A stretch of 64,000 bases of DNA from Halomonas sp. HAL1 (GCF_030544485.1 NZ_CP130610.1:744001-808000), one strand, 5' to 3'. Positions 8,240 through 18,569 are shown, counted from the first letter of the stretch. Notes: a model not told the origin generated them from the sequence alone. A program made the numbers and translations.

Positions 8240-10249
8240 ATGCTGATTAAAATGATTCCTGAAATTGGCCACTTCGCCCTCATCATCGCGCTGTTGATGG
8301 CGATGGTGCAGGCAGTGATGCCCCTGGCCGGTGCAGCGACCCGCCGCCCACTGTGGATGGCGTATGGTCAGCCCATGGCGGCCGGGCAGTTTCTGTTCAT
8401 TGCCATCGCCTACGCCTGTTTGACCGCGAGCTATATGCTGGATGACTTTAGCGTGGCTAACGTAGCGAATAACTCCAATTCGCTGCTGCCGTGGTACTAC
8501 AAATTCAGCGCGGTGTGGGGCAACCATGAGGGCTCTGTCCTGCTATGGAGCCTAATGCTGGCAGGCTGGGGCTTTGCGGCGAGCCTGTTCACCGGCAACT
8601 TGCCGCGGGATATGGTCGCTCGGGTGATGGGCGTCATGGGCATGGTATGTGTCGGTTTCTTACTATTCATCCTGATCACCTCTAACCCTTTTGAACGCTT
8701 GCTGCCCGACATGCCTCAAGACGGTGCCGACCTCAACCCGCTGCTGCAAGACTTCGGGCTAGTGGTGCATCCGCCGATGCTTTACATGGGCTATGTGGGT
8801 TTTTCCGTGGTCTTTGCCTTTGCGATTGCGGCTCTCATGGGAGGGCGCCTAGACGCCGCCTGGACGCGCTGGGCACGTCCCTGGACGAATCTGGCCTGGG
8901 CGTTTTTGACCGTGGGGATCGCCCTGGGCAGTTGGTGGGCCTATTACGAGCTTGGCTGGGGCGGCTGGTGGTTCTGGGACCCGGTCGAAAACGCGTCGCT
9001 GCTGCCCTGGTTAACGGGGACTGCGCTGGTGCACTCGCTGGCGGTGACCGAAAAGCGCGGCTCGTTTAAGAGCTGGACCGTGCTATTGGCGATCTCGACC
9101 TTTTCGCTGTCGCTGATGGGAACCTTCCTGGTGCGCTCCGGCGTGCTCACCTCGGTACATGCGTTTGCCAACGACCCTGCCCGTGGCTTCTTTATCCTGA
9201 TGCTGCTGGCGATTACGGTGACGCTCTCGCTGCTGGTATTCGCACTGCGAGCCCCGCGGGTCAGCCACAAAGTGGGCTTTAATTGGCTCTCTCGCGATGC
9301 GCTGCTGCTGGTCAATAATATCTTCCTGGTCATCATGACGGTCACCGTTTTGCTTGGCACCGTCTACCCGCTGATTCTTGACTCCCTGGGGCTGGGTAAA
9401 ATCAGCGTGGGCCCGCCTTACTTCAATGCGCTGTTTGTACCGCTCACCGTGATGATGTGCATCTTTATGGGACTAGGCTCGGTAACGCGCTGGAAGGGGA
9501 TGGCGGTGCGCGACCTAGTCCGTAAGCTCTGGTTGGCGGGCGTTGCTGCGCTGGTGTTGGGCATACTGATGCCGCTGCTTTATCGCGGTGAGTGGAACCT
9601 GTTTGTCTCCCTGGGGATCGTCTCTGCGCTTTGGATTGTGCTACCGATGGTGCGCGATGTATTCGATAAAACCCGCCACGCCAGCTCGTTCATCGCCGGG
9701 TTACGCAAGCTCTCACTCTCTTACTGGGGCATGGTGTTAGGACACATTGGTGTGGCGGTCACGATTGTGGGTGTTGCGGTGGTTTCCAACTACAACATCG
9801 AGCGTAACGTGCGTATGTCGCCGGGTACCACGGTTGAAGTGGCGGGCTATCAGTTCACCATGACGGAGTTAGCCGAGCGTCGCGGGCCGAACTTTTTGGC
9901 AGACACCACGATCCTTCAGGTACAGCGTGGCGACACCGGTAGCAGTTTCACCATGCGCCCTGAAAAGCGCCTTTATCTCGCGACCGGTATGCCGATGACC
10001 CAGGTGGCTCTGCGGCCGGGGCTGTTCCGTGATCTCTATGTGGCCATGGGCGAAGACCTTGGCGACGGCAGTTGGGCGATGCGTGTCCAATACAAACCCT
10101 TTGTACGCTGGCTATGGCTGGGCGCTCTGTTTATGGCATTTGGCGGCGTATTGGCAGTGCTCGACAAGCGCTATCGCCGCGCGACGGTCACTCGTGAGGC
10201 ACCGAAAGCGTCCGGCAAAGGCGATACTGCGCAGGAGGCCGCTGTATGA
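8240..10249 (+). CDS. ccmF: Cytochrome c heme lyase subunit CcmF
   Basis: A 669-residue polytopic membrane protein, the core of the System I heme ligase. The tryptophan-rich motif ELGWGGWWFWDPVENAS is present, with the preceding GLVVHPPMLYMGYVG and following GTFLVRSGVLTSVHAFA, all family hallmarks. The second half holds a periplasmic loop (about residues 530-600) before the last helix. It takes heme from CcmE and joins it to apocytochrome c. GGAG lies before the ATG at a good distance. Its last four bases overlap ccmG. Confidence 0.98.
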   Translation: MLIKMIPEIGHFALIIALLMAMVQAVMPLAGAATRRPLWMAYGQPMAAGQFLFIAIAYACLTASYMLDDFSVANVANNSNSLLPWYYKFSAVWGNHEGSVLLWSLMLAGWGFAASLFTGNLPRDMVARVMGVMGMVCVGFLLFILITSNPFERLLPDMPQDGADLNPLLQDFGLVVHPPMLYMGYVGFSVVFAFAIAALMGGRLDAAWTRWARPWTNLAWAFLTVGIALGSWWAYYELGWGGWWFWDPVENASLLPWLTGTALVHSLAVTEKRGSFKSWTVLLAISTFSLSLMGTFLVRSGVLTSVHAFANDPARGFFILMLLAITVTLSLLVFALRAPRVSHKVGFNWLSRDALLLVNNIFLVIMTVTVLLGTVYPLILDSLGLGKISVGPPYFNALFVPLTVMMCIFMGLGSVTRWKGMAVRDLVRKLWLAGVAALVLGILMPLLYRGEWNLFVSLGIVSALWIVLPMVRDVFDKTRHASSFIAGLRKLSLSYWGMVLGHIGVAVTIVGVAVVSNYNIERNVRMSPGTTVEVAGYQFTMTELAERRGPNFLADTTILQVQRGDTGSSFTMRPEKRLYLATGMPMTQVALRPGLFRDLYVAMGEDLGDGSWAMRVQYKPFVRWLWLGALFMAFGGVLAVLDKRYRRATVTREAPKASGKGDTAQEAAV

Positions 10250-10773
10250 AGCGTCGGTTACTGCTATTACTGCTGCCGGTTTGCTTTTTAGGCTTGGCGT
10301 TGTTCTTTTTCCAGGGCCTATCGCTGGATCCTTCCCAGCGCGATTCCGCGCTGATGGCGCGAGAGTTCCCGGCCTTTGAAGCCACCACGCTGCGCGATGA
10401 GAATCGACGCGTGGATCAATCGCTGCTTCAGGGCGACGTCACCCTGGTTAACGTATGGGGCGAGTGGTGCCCCGCGTGTAAGCAGGAGATGCCCCAACTG
10501 CTGGAGCTGGCCGATCAGGATATTCGGATGGTCGGGGTTAACTACCGCGATACCCGCGAGAAAGGCATGGAGTTTCTCAGCGAGTTTGGCGATCCGTTTG
10601 AAGTGAATATTTTTGATCCAGAAGGCGAACTGGGTTTTGATCTTGGCGTTTACGGCGCTCCGGAAACCTTTCTGGTCGATGCCGACGGCGTTATTCGCTA
10701 TCACCATAAGGGCTACGTATCGCCACAAGACGTCCGCGAACGAATCCTGCCGGAGGTGGAAAAATGGCGCTAA
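10246..10773 (+). CDS. ccmG: Thiol:disulfide interchange protein CcmG/DsbE
   Basis: A 175-residue thioredoxin-fold protein with an N-terminal membrane anchor. The active site reads WGEWCPACKQEMP and the cis-proline loop is YGAPETFLVD, as in CcmG. It reduces the CXXCH motif of apocytochromes (via CcmH) before heme attachment. It overlaps ccmF by four bases and ccmH by ten. Confidence 0.96.
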   Translation: MKRRLLLLLLPVCFLGLALFFFQGLSLDPSQRDSALMAREFPAFEATTLRDENRRVDQSLLQGDVTLVNVWGEWCPACKQEMPQLLELADQDIRMVGVNYRDTREKGMEFLSEFGDPFEVNIFDPEGELGFDLGVYGAPETFLVDADGVIRYHHKGYVSPQDVRERILPEVEKWR

Positions 10774-11234
10774 TGCGAACCATGGCAGCGCTACTTCTGC
10801 TGGTCATAGCGTTTGGTGCAGCGGCGGGGGGGATCGAGCTACGCGAGTTTGACGATCCGGTCACGGAGAAGCGCTATCACGATTTAACCGCCTCGATGCG
10901 CTGCCCGCTGTGTGAAAACCAGGCCATTGACGATTCCGATGCCCCTATCTCGGGGGACATGCGCGAGCGTGTCTACCAACTGCTGCAAGACGGCCAGTCG
11001 GACATCGAAATCATCAATCATATGGTCCAGCGGTTTGGCGAATATATTCTCTATAACCCGCGTTTGGAAAGCCGCACCTATCTGCTTTGGGGGCTGCCTA
11101 TTGCGCTGGTGCTGCTAGGCGCGCTGGTGGTTGTGTTAATGATTCGTGCCCGCCGAAATGCCTCTGCTAAAGCGTTGAGCGCCGAAGAGCGCCAGCGTAT
11201 AGATGCGCTGATTAACCGTAAGAGGTCTTCATGA
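10764..11234 (+). CDS. ccmH: Cytochrome c maturation protein CcmH
   Basis: A 156-residue protein with a signal/anchor segment, the thiol motif MRCPLCENQAIDDSDAPI near residue 50, and one C-terminal membrane helix (about residues 110-132). This is the short CcmH form; the TPR part is separate as CcmI. It recognises and keeps reduced the heme-binding cysteines of apocytochromes. The start could be the ATG at 10764 or the second ATG at 10773. Confidence 0.95.
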   Translation: MALMRTMAALLLLVIAFGAAAGGIELREFDDPVTEKRYHDLTASMRCPLCENQAIDDSDAPISGDMRERVYQLLQDGQSDIEIINHMVQRFGEYILYNPRLESRTYLLWGLPIALVLLGALVVVLMIRARRNASAKALSAEERQRIDALINRKRSS

Positions 11235-12478
11235 CGCTGCTCTGGATTGCGATTGCCGTTTTACTGCTCCCCGCGCTGTGGCTGCTGGTAGCGCCGCTAA
11301 GAAACGCACGTCGATTACATGATCAACAACATGCGTTTGAAACCAATGACACCTCTGCCGAGCAGAACGTGGCGATCTTTAAGCGTCGCTTAACGTCCTT
11401 AGAAGCGGCGCGAGAGCGTGGCGACATTGACGCCGAGCGCTTTGAAGAAGACCGCTTGGAGCTTGAGCGTAGCCTGCTGGAAGACACCGCCGTGCGTGCG
11501 CGCCGGCCGCTCAAACCAGCGGGGGCGGGTCGCCTTGTGGTGCCGGTCGTTATGGTGGCTGTGGTGGTGGTCAGCGTGCTTTGGTATCAGCAGAAGGGCG
11601 CCGAGGGCGACCTCGTGTTACTCGCCGTTCAGCAAGAAGTACAGAATGACCCCGAAGGCTCGCTGAGTATGTATATCGAGCGCATGGAAGAGCAGGCCGA
11701 GCGTCAGCCGGATAACCCAAACGTATGGAGCGCGCTGTTTCCGGTCTATCGCGAAACTGGACAGATGCCCCAGGCCGTCGATGCGCTTGAACGCTTGATG
11801 GAGATTGAGGGCCGCATTCCACCGCTGCTTGCTCAACTAGCGCAAATTCGTTTCTTTATGGCCGAGCGCGAACTCACCGATGAAGTGCAGGCGCTGGTCG
11901 ATGAAACGCTGGAACAAGATCCACGCCAGCCGACCGTGCTAGGCATGTTAGGTATTCATGCCTTTGATAACGGTGACTATGAACAGGCTATCGACCGCTG
12001 GCGCCGTGCTGTGGCCAACATCGAAGACCCCAATACCGCTGCCTCGCTGCGCGATGGCATTCGCGTTGCCCAAGAGCGGATGGGCGTTGCGCCTGAAGAG
12101 GCTGCCGTGGAAGCCGCCCAGAGTTCAGGTGTCCGTGTGAGTGTCTCGTTAGACGAAGAACTCGCCGATCGCGTTGACGGCGACGACACGGTGTTTATCA
12201 CCGCTCGTGATGTGGAAGGTGAACTACCACCGCTGGCTGTGGTACAAGCACAAGTGTCTGAACTGCCCATGACCGTCGTGTTAGATAATAGCGTCGCCAT
12301 GTCGCCCCAAGCGCAAATCTCTCAGGTACGGGAGGCACGTTTGGTGGTGCGCGTTTCGCCCTCTGGGCAAGCCATGCCCCAACCGGGTGATCTATTTGGT
12401 GATCTTGAGAGCGTCAGCGTCGGATCAATCTCAGATGATGAAGCCGCTGAGGTGGTCATTAACCGTGTCTTTGAATAA
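11231..12478 (+). CDS. ccmI: Cytochrome c maturation protein CcmI (apocytochrome chaperone)
   Basis: A 415-residue protein with two membrane helices (about residues 2-22 and 98-116) joined by a cytoplasmic helical loop, a TPR region (about 130-275) and a periplasmic C-terminal domain. NPNVWSALFPVYRETGQMPQAVDALERL and the following repeats are TPR-like. CcmI holds the C-terminal helix of apocytochrome c for the CcmFH ligase. It overlaps ccmH by four bases and is the last gene of the ccm operon; smc begins 33 bp later on the same strand. Confidence 0.93.
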   Translation: MTLLWIAIAVLLLPALWLLVAPLRNARRLHDQQHAFETNDTSAEQNVAIFKRRLTSLEAARERGDIDAERFEEDRLELERSLLEDTAVRARRPLKPAGAGRLVVPVVMVAVVVVSVLWYQQKGAEGDLVLLAVQQEVQNDPEGSLSMYIERMEEQAERQPDNPNVWSALFPVYRETGQMPQAVDALERLMEIEGRIPPLLAQLAQIRFFMAERELTDEVQALVDETLEQDPRQPTVLGMLGIHAFDNGDYEQAIDRWRRAVANIEDPNTAASLRDGIRVAQERMGVAPEEAAVEAAQSSGVRVSVSLDEELADRVDGDDTVFITARDVEGELPPLAVVQAQVSELPMTVVLDNSVAMSPQAQISQVREARLVVRVSPSGQAMPQPGDLFGDLESVSVGSISDDEAAEVVINRVFE

Positions 12479-12511
12479 CCCTGCTTTGAATAACAAGAGC
12501 ACTATCTCGAC

Positions 12512-15500
12512 ATGCGCTTAACCTCGATTCGCTTAGTCGGGTTCAAGTCGTTTGTGGATCCCGTGACGGTACCCTTCGATGGCAATATGACCGCCATCGT
12601 GGGCCCCAACGGCTGCGGTAAATCCAACATTATTGACGCTGTGCGCTGGGTCATGGGGGAGTCCTCCGCTAAAACCCTGCGCGGCGAGTCCATGGCCGAT
12701 GTCATTTTCAACGGCTCCACTGGCCGAAAGCCGATTAGCCAAGCCTCCATAGAGCTCAAGTTCGACAACCGCGACGGCGGTATGGGCGGCGTTTATGCGC
12801 AGTATGCCGAAATCGTCGTTAGGCGCTTGGTAACGCGGGATGGGCAATCCAACTACTTCTTCAACGGTCAAAAGTGCCGTCGGCGCGATATCGCCGACCT
12901 ATTTATGGGCACCGGCTTGGGGCCGCGCTCCTACGCCATCATCGGCCAAGGCATGATTTCGCGGTTGATCGAGGCTCGCCCCGACGACCTGCGCTCGACG
13001 CTGGAAGAGGCCGCGGGTATCTCCAAGTACAAAGAGCGCCGCCGGGAAACCGAAAACCGCATGCGGCGCACCCAGGAGAACCTGGAGCGTCTGGACGATA
13101 TTCGCGAAGAGCTGGATAAACAGTTAGAGCGCCTTAAACGTCAGGCCGAAGCGGCCAAACGCTATCAGGATCTCAAGGAGCAGGAGTATCGGCTCAAGGG
13201 TGAGCTGGCGCTGCTGCGCGGCCGCACCCTGCGGGCGGAGCAGTCCCATCAGGAGAGCCGCGTTCGCGAGTTGGAAATCGCGGTCGAAAAAGATGTCTTC
13301 GGCGTTCGTCAGTGCGAAACCCGTCTGGAACAAGCCCGGGAGCAGCACGACGAACTTTCTGAGGTGCTTGATCGCCACCAACAGCAGTTCTTTGAAACCA
13401 CCACGCGCATCGCTCGTTTAGAGCAGGATCAGGCCCACCGGCGCAGCCGCGAAACCCAGCTGGCCAGCGACATTGCCACGGCTCGGCGTGATTTGGATGA
13501 GCAGCGCCGCGTAAGCGAAGGCGATCAGGAACGTTTAGCCGCGATTGACGAGCGCTTTGATGATCTGCTCCCCGAACACGAAGCGTTGGAAGAGCAGCTC
13601 GAAAGTCTGGAACAGGCGCTGGCCGACGCTTCCCCCGCTCTGGAAGCCGCCGAGCAGCAGTGGACCGATGCCGAAACCCGCTGGCGGGATGCCAGCCGCG
13701 ACGCTGATCGTAGCCAGGATCAACTGCGCGACCTGGAGCAGCGCATTCAGCGGCTGCAAGCCGAAAATCAGCGCCGCCGCCAGCAGCGCAGTGAGGTCGC
13801 CGACCTCACAGGGCTACGCGAAGAGCATGCCGTATGCGAAGAGCAGTTAGCGGATGCCCAGCAGCAGGCGGAAGGCTTTCAAGCCCAGCGCGATCAATGG
13901 CAGCAGCGCTACGGTGATGCCAAGGCGGCCTACCAGCAGGCGACTCAAACGCGCGATCATCAGCGCGCTGAACTGAGCCAACGTCAGGGGGAGCTGGCCT
14001 CGCTGCAAGCGTTGATTGATGCGGCACTGGTGGATCACGACCCTGCGATAGGCACAACCCTGGAAGCGCATGGTTTGGCAGAGGCTCCCCAGCTGGGCGA
14101 GGTATTACAAGTAGCACAAGGTTGGGAAGCGCTTACTTCCTGGTTGCTTGCGCCATGGCTCAATGCACGTTTAGTCACTCGCCACCAGTTGGCGGCCTTG
14201 CCCGAGGCCTTAGCCACCGATTGGCGTTTGATCGATCAAACCTCGCCAGCTCCCTCAACCTCAGGACAGCGATTAGACAGTTTGGTCAAAGGTGCAGGCG
14301 CGCTGGGCGAGTGGTTAGCAAGCATTCACTATACGCAAACGGCCGAAGAGGCAGAGGCGCAGGTAGCGCATTTGGCGCCCGGCGAAAGCGTGGTGAGCCA
14401 GGATGGGGTTTGGTTGGGCCGTGGCTGGCTGCATCAGCAGGCCAACGGTGAAGGCATCGACGGGCTTCTATTGACCCGCCGCCGCTACGACGAGCTTTCC
14501 GCTCAGCGCGAAAGTGAAGAAGAGGCCTTGGTGCTGGCAGAGGAGCAGTGTGAGGCGGCCAGTGAGACGATTGAAGCGCTGGAGCAGGCTCGCGAGCAGC
14601 AGGCCGAACAGGAGCGTGCTCACGCCACCACCCTGCAGCAGTTGGCGGTGAAAGAGCGTAGTTTGGCCCAGCGCTTGGAACACCTTGAAGGTCGTGCGAC
14701 GGAGCTCGATGAAGAGCTTGCCCAGCTACAAGAGGATGAAGCAGAGTTAGCGCTTACTCTTGATGAGCAGCGCGCCCGCTGGCATGTAGCGATGGAGCAG
14801 CTGGAGAGCACCGCCGAAGCACGGGAAACCAGTGCGGAGCAGCGCAACCGGCAGCGCGAGGCGCGTGATCAACTGACCCAGCAGCATGCGCCGCTCAAAG
14901 CGCAGCAGCAGGCGTTGGCACTTGAGCGTGAACGTTTAAGCGCTGAGCGGGATAGCCTGCGCTCTCAGCAGGCGCGCTCAAGTGATTCTGAGGAGCGCCT
15001 CTCGCTGCGTATTGCCGAGCTTGAAGAGTCGCGGGAGATGTTGGTCGAGCCCGACGAGCTGGCGGGGGAAGAACTTGAAGAGCTGCTTCATCAGCGTGAG
15101 CAGCAGGAGGGGCGCTTAAACGCGACTCGTCAGCAGGCCCAGGCACTGGCTGAGCAACTGCGCAGTGACGAACTTGCCCGTCAGCAGCATGAACGTAACC
15201 TGGAGCAGAGTCGTGAGCAGCTCCAGCAGCGGCGTATGGACGTGCAGGCGCTGGCACTTAAAGCCGCCACCCAGGATGAGCAGCTAACGGAGCTTGGCCA
15301 TAACGTCGAGACCCTCACTGAGCAGTTGCCCCAGGACGCGACGGAAACCCGTTGGCAGGAACTTCTGGAAAGTACCACGGACAAGATTCGCCGCTTGGGG
15401 GCGATCAACCTCGCCGCCATTGAGGAGTATGACCAGCAGGCCGAGCGACGAAATTATCTGGAAGCGCAGCACGCCGAACTGACCGAAGCGCTGGAAACTC

Positions 15501-16006
15501 TTGAACGGGCGATTAAGCGTATTGACCAAGAAACCCGGGTGCGCTTCCGCGAGACCTTTGATCAGGTCAATGCCGGGTTGCAGGCGCTGTTCCCCCGTGT
15601 ATTCGGCGGCGGTGCGGCATGGTTAACGCTAACCGGCGATGACCTGTTGGAAACCGGCGTGGCGATTATGGCGCGCCCGCCGGGTAAGAAAAACAGCACC
15701 ATTCATCTGCTATCGGGCGGTGAAAAAGCGCTGACTGCACTATCGTTGGTATTCGCTATCTTTCAGCTCAACCCTGCGCCGTTCTGTATGCTGGATGAAG
15801 TGGATGCACCGCTGGATGACGCCAACGTGGGCCGTTACGCCCGGTTGGTGAAAGAGATGTCTGAGAACGTGCAGTTTATCTATATCACTCACAATAAAAT
15901 TGCCATGGAAGCCGCAGAGCGCTTGATGGGGGTGACCATGCAAGAGCCCGGCGTATCTAGGTTAGTCTCGGTGGGTATTGAAGAAGCGGCAGCGCTGGTC
16001 GATTAA
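12512..16006 (+). CDS. smc: Chromosome partition protein Smc
   Basis: A 1164-residue SMC ATPase. The N-terminal head has Walker A GPNGCGKSNIIDA. A long coiled coil rich in Gln, Glu and Arg runs from about 170 to 1000, broken near 510-650 by the hinge. The C-terminal head has the signature LSGGEKALTALSLVFAIF and Walker B FCMLDEVDAPLDD. It organises and separates the chromosome with ScpA and ScpB; those genes are not here. In E. coli the role is filled by MukB, so Smc fits a Pseudomonas/Halomonas-type host. It is followed by a 650-bp gap before zipA. Confidence 0.97.
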   Translation: MRLTSIRLVGFKSFVDPVTVPFDGNMTAIVGPNGCGKSNIIDAVRWVMGESSAKTLRGESMADVIFNGSTGRKPISQASIELKFDNRDGGMGGVYAQYAEIVVRRLVTRDGQSNYFFNGQKCRRRDIADLFMGTGLGPRSYAIIGQGMISRLIEARPDDLRSTLEEAAGISKYKERRRETENRMRRTQENLERLDDIREELDKQLERLKRQAEAAKRYQDLKEQEYRLKGELALLRGRTLRAEQSHQESRVRELEIAVEKDVFGVRQCETRLEQAREQHDELSEVLDRHQQQFFETTTRIARLEQDQAHRRSRETQLASDIATARRDLDEQRRVSEGDQERLAAIDERFDDLLPEHEALEEQLESLEQALADASPALEAAEQQWTDAETRWRDASRDADRSQDQLRDLEQRIQRLQAENQRRRQQRSEVADLTGLREEHAVCEEQLADAQQQAEGFQAQRDQWQQRYGDAKAAYQQATQTRDHQRAELSQRQGELASLQALIDAALVDHDPAIGTTLEAHGLAEAPQLGEVLQVAQGWEALTSWLLAPWLNARLVTRHQLAALPEALATDWRLIDQTSPAPSTSGQRLDSLVKGAGALGEWLASIHYTQTAEEAEAQVAHLAPGESVVSQDGVWLGRGWLHQQANGEGIDGLLLTRRRYDELSAQRESEEEALVLAEEQCEAASETIEALEQAREQQAEQERAHATTLQQLAVKERSLAQRLEHLEGRATELDEELAQLQEDEAELALTLDEQRARWHVAMEQLESTAEARETSAEQRNRQREARDQLTQQHAPLKAQQQALALERERLSAERDSLRSQQARSSDSEERLSLRIAELEESREMLVEPDELAGEELEELLHQREQQEGRLNATRQQAQALAEQLRSDELARQQHERNLEQSREQLQQRRMDVQALALKAATQDEQLTELGHNVETLTEQLPQDATETRWQELLESTTDKIRRLGAINLAAIEEYDQQAERRNYLEAQHAELTEALETLERAIKRIDQETRVRFRETFDQVNAGLQALFPRVFGGGAAWLTLTGDDLLETGVAIMARPPGKKNSTIHLLSGGEKALTALSLVFAIFQLNPAPFCMLDEVDAPLDDANVGRYARLVKEMSENVQFIYITHNKIAMEAAERLMGVTMQEPGVSRLVSVGIEEAAALVD

Positions 16007-16018
16007 GCGCCTTTTTCC

Positions 16019-16165
16019 TTCACCTTCAAAAGTCTTGCTGAGCAAGAAATTAACGATAGCCGCTTAGTGCGTGTACTGGATGAGCGTTGGGATATTACGG
16101 TGCATATATATCTAACACGACCGGCCGCCCCATCAGTGCGACAGCAGAAGAATTTTGGAAGAGAC
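16019..16165 (+). pseudogene. Possible remnant of a LysR-type regulator C-terminus
   Basis: No start codon or complete frame exists here, but the + strand reads RLVRVLDERWDITVHIYLTR followed by PAAPSVR and an aromatic end. This pattern (R-L-V-R-V-L-x-x-W ... Y-L-x-x-P ... S-V-R) is typical of the last 50 residues of LysR substrate-binding domains. The fragment runs straight after smc. The match is short, so the call is tentative. Confidence 0.4.
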
Positions 16166-16655
16166 TGTAACTATAAACAGCAGTTTGTTAATCATGGAGT
16201 GATAAACGTTATGCAAATACGCAAAAAAATGTCCTAACGCGCTCAAGTTAACTATATTACCTCTATTAATGTTTGGTATGAGAACGTTAAGCAGCTTATA
16301 AATGGATCTTGCCAAGGGGGATGATTAGCACGTTAGTAAGCAAATGGCTGAAACGGTTATGCACTTCCCAACGGTCAAAATGGCTTTTGTAGCTTTCGAG
16401 CTTCCTTTATAAAGCGATGTATAACGATTAGATCAAAGGCTCGTGGCACTTTTGGCTGAAGTTAAGGTCGGACTTTTGCCTTAACCGGCTTCAATAACAG
16501 TCTCAAAAGCGTGAAAATAGCGTAATTATCAGCAAAAATTGGCCCTTTTCATAGCAATCGCGCTATGCTTGGTGGCAAGTACTTATTAAATAGCAGTTAC
16601 CCATATTTAGGCATGGTGCCTTAGCAACCGGCAAGATGACCATGGAACGTTCGAC
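16166..16655. other. AT-rich intergenic region before zipA
   Basis: About 490 bp with lower GC than the genes around it. I see no convincing coding frame; the only open frame, on the minus strand, is short and has no recognisable features. It probably contains the zipA promoter near its right end and otherwise decayed DNA linked to the LysR-like remnant. Confidence 0.5.
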
Positions 16656-18518
16656 ATGGAACTAAGAGAGTGGCTAATCATTTTAGGGCTGGCGTTGGTA
16701 TCGCTCATCGTTATAGACGGTGCGCGAAGACTTCAACGTCAGCGTCGTGTACCCCGTCTGGATCAGGCGGAAAAGGATCTTTCAGCTAGTCAGCTAGAAG
16801 ATGATCCCGATGAAGCTGCTAAAGCAGCAGAGATCAATTGGGAACTACCCAATGGCGGTGCACGAGTCGTTAAGCCCGCTGACTATAGTGGCTTAGGTAA
16901 TAAACCAAAGTTAGAGCGTCAAGAGCATCCTGGCCCTTCCAGAGTGCTTTCTGAGTTTAGGCGTTCGGCGTCAGCTAAAGCAGCCAAACGCAAAGCTGCA
17001 AAAGCGGAATCCATCGCTAATTCCCAATCAATAGCAGCAGAAAAAGCGGAGCGCCCAGCCGTCGCTAAAGCAAATACTGCGACGACTTCACCCTCCATGC
17101 CGACTGAGCATGAGCGCCTTGAGCCCAGTATTTCTATGGCAAGTACTTCAATGAACAGCACTTCAAAGGCCAGTACCTTAAAGGCTGCTGAGGTTCCTCA
17201 AGATAGAGAGGCCGTATCGCAACACGAAGCCGAGCCAACGGCGGCCGCTGATTCTGCTGCAATGGCTAACGCAACCGCTTCTAACGCGAACGCTGAAGCA
17301 ACTGAGCCTGCTCCACAGGACGCTATAAAAGAAGACTCAACGACCCGTGAGGCAGCTGCTTCGCCTGATGACATGTCTATTCGCGCAAGCGAAATGGATA
17401 CGGAAGCCTCTGTTCAGCCTGATTATGACGCTGAACCGGTACTGCGTGCTGAGCCAGAAGATGCCGTATTTGCAAAACATGCTAATGATCACTCTCCTAA
17501 ACGTCGTCAGTTGCGTTCCGATACAGCCGGTGAGCACGACGAGCTGGACGATGACGAAGTGGATGAGTACCGGTTAATCGACTTTGAAGGCATGGGCCGC
17601 TCATTGAAGCGCCGGTTGATCGAGCGTCGTAAAGAGAAACAACGTAAAAAGGCTGAGAAAGCGCTGCGAGATAAGGAGCTGGCCAAGCAGAAAGCTGAGC
17701 GTAAAGCAGTGGAAGCGGAACAGCGGCGTGAAGCGAAAGAAGCCGCCGATGCTGAGCGTGCTCGCGTAGCCCAAGAGCAGGCGCAGGCACGTGAAGAGGC
17801 AGCAGCCAATGCAGCGGCCGCGGATAGACTGGCTGCTCAGCAGCGAGCGGATGATCAAGCTCGTGAAGCGTCTCGGTATGAAGAGCCCCTTTATGAAGAG
17901 GGCTACTCTGCTGATTTTGACGAAAACGCCGATTATGCCAGTGATGCTGCTTATGACGATCGCGCTGCTGAGGAGCGCGGGGGGAATGATAGCGTCCGCA
18001 TACATCCCACATTAGAAAAAGCCCTACGTCACGATGTGAGCGGCGAACACGCCAAAGAGACGCTTTCCAGCGCTGAAGAAGTGGTTGTTATCAGCGTTCT
18101 CTCCCGTGATCCCGAAGGGTTTGACGGTAGCAAGCTGCTGGAACTCATGATGGTGTGTGGCTTGCGCTATAGCCGTGAAATGGGCATTTTCCACCGCTTT
18201 GAAACGGAAAGTGATGACAGCGAACTGCAGTTCTCCATGGTCAATGTCGTTAAACCAGGCACCTTCCCCATTGAAGAGATGGGCGAGTTCATGACCCCAG
18301 GCATCACCTTACTGATGCCACTGCCGGGTGCACTTGATAGCGCAGCCGCGTTCGAGGCGATGGTTGAAACCGCCATGGTCGTGGTACGTCATATGGGCGG
18401 CGAACTGAAAGATGAAAACCGCAGTGTGATGACCGCACAAACGATCGAGTTTGCCCGTCAGCGGGTGCGTGAATTTGAGCGTCGCCATCGTCTGCATCGG
18501 CATATGCAAGTCCGCTAA
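16656..18518 (+). CDS. zipA: Cell division protein ZipA, unusually long
   Basis: A 620-residue protein. It starts with a membrane anchor (LIILGLALVSLIVIDG, residues 7-23) followed by basic residues, and ends with a ZipA C-terminal domain (about 475-615) carrying VVVISVLSRDPEGFDGSKLL and FHRFE, which binds the FtsZ tail. The linker is the odd part: an Ala/Ser/Thr/Glu-rich stretch (about 90-290), then a highly charged Lys/Arg/Glu/Ala helix (about 310-415), probably a long coiled coil. E. coli ZipA has 328 residues. It anchors the Z ring to the membrane. The order smc-zipA-ligA is the usual one in gammaproteobacteria of this type. Confidence 0.93.
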   Translation: MELREWLIILGLALVSLIVIDGARRLQRQRRVPRLDQAEKDLSASQLEDDPDEAAKAAEINWELPNGGARVVKPADYSGLGNKPKLERQEHPGPSRVLSEFRRSASAKAAKRKAAKAESIANSQSIAAEKAERPAVAKANTATTSPSMPTEHERLEPSISMASTSMNSTSKASTLKAAEVPQDREAVSQHEAEPTAAADSAAMANATASNANAEATEPAPQDAIKEDSTTREAAASPDDMSIRASEMDTEASVQPDYDAEPVLRAEPEDAVFAKHANDHSPKRRQLRSDTAGEHDELDDDEVDEYRLIDFEGMGRSLKRRLIERRKEKQRKKAEKALRDKELAKQKAERKAVEAEQRREAKEAADAERARVAQEQAQAREEAAANAAAADRLAAQQRADDQAREASRYEEPLYEEGYSADFDENADYASDAAYDDRAAEERGGNDSVRIHPTLEKALRHDVSGEHAKETLSSAEEVVVISVLSRDPEGFDGSKLLELMMVCGLRYSREMGIFHRFETESDDSELQFSMVNVVKPGTFPIEEMGEFMTPGITLLMPLPGALDSAAAFEAMVETAMVVVRHMGGELKDENRSVMTAQTIEFARQRVREFERRHRLHRHMQVR

Positions 18519-18536
18519 ATCACACTGGCTGTTCAA

Positions 18537-18569
18537 CACCCGCCTTCTTGCCAGAAGGCGGGTGTTTTT
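18537..18569 (+). terminator. Terminator after zipA
   Basis: A perfect 12-bp inverted repeat (CACCCGCCTTCT / AGAAGGCGGGTG) with a 4-base loop is followed by TTTTT. It lies 19 bp after the zipA stop. ligA must therefore have its own promoter in the following 100 bp, or depend on read-through. Confidence 0.9.
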
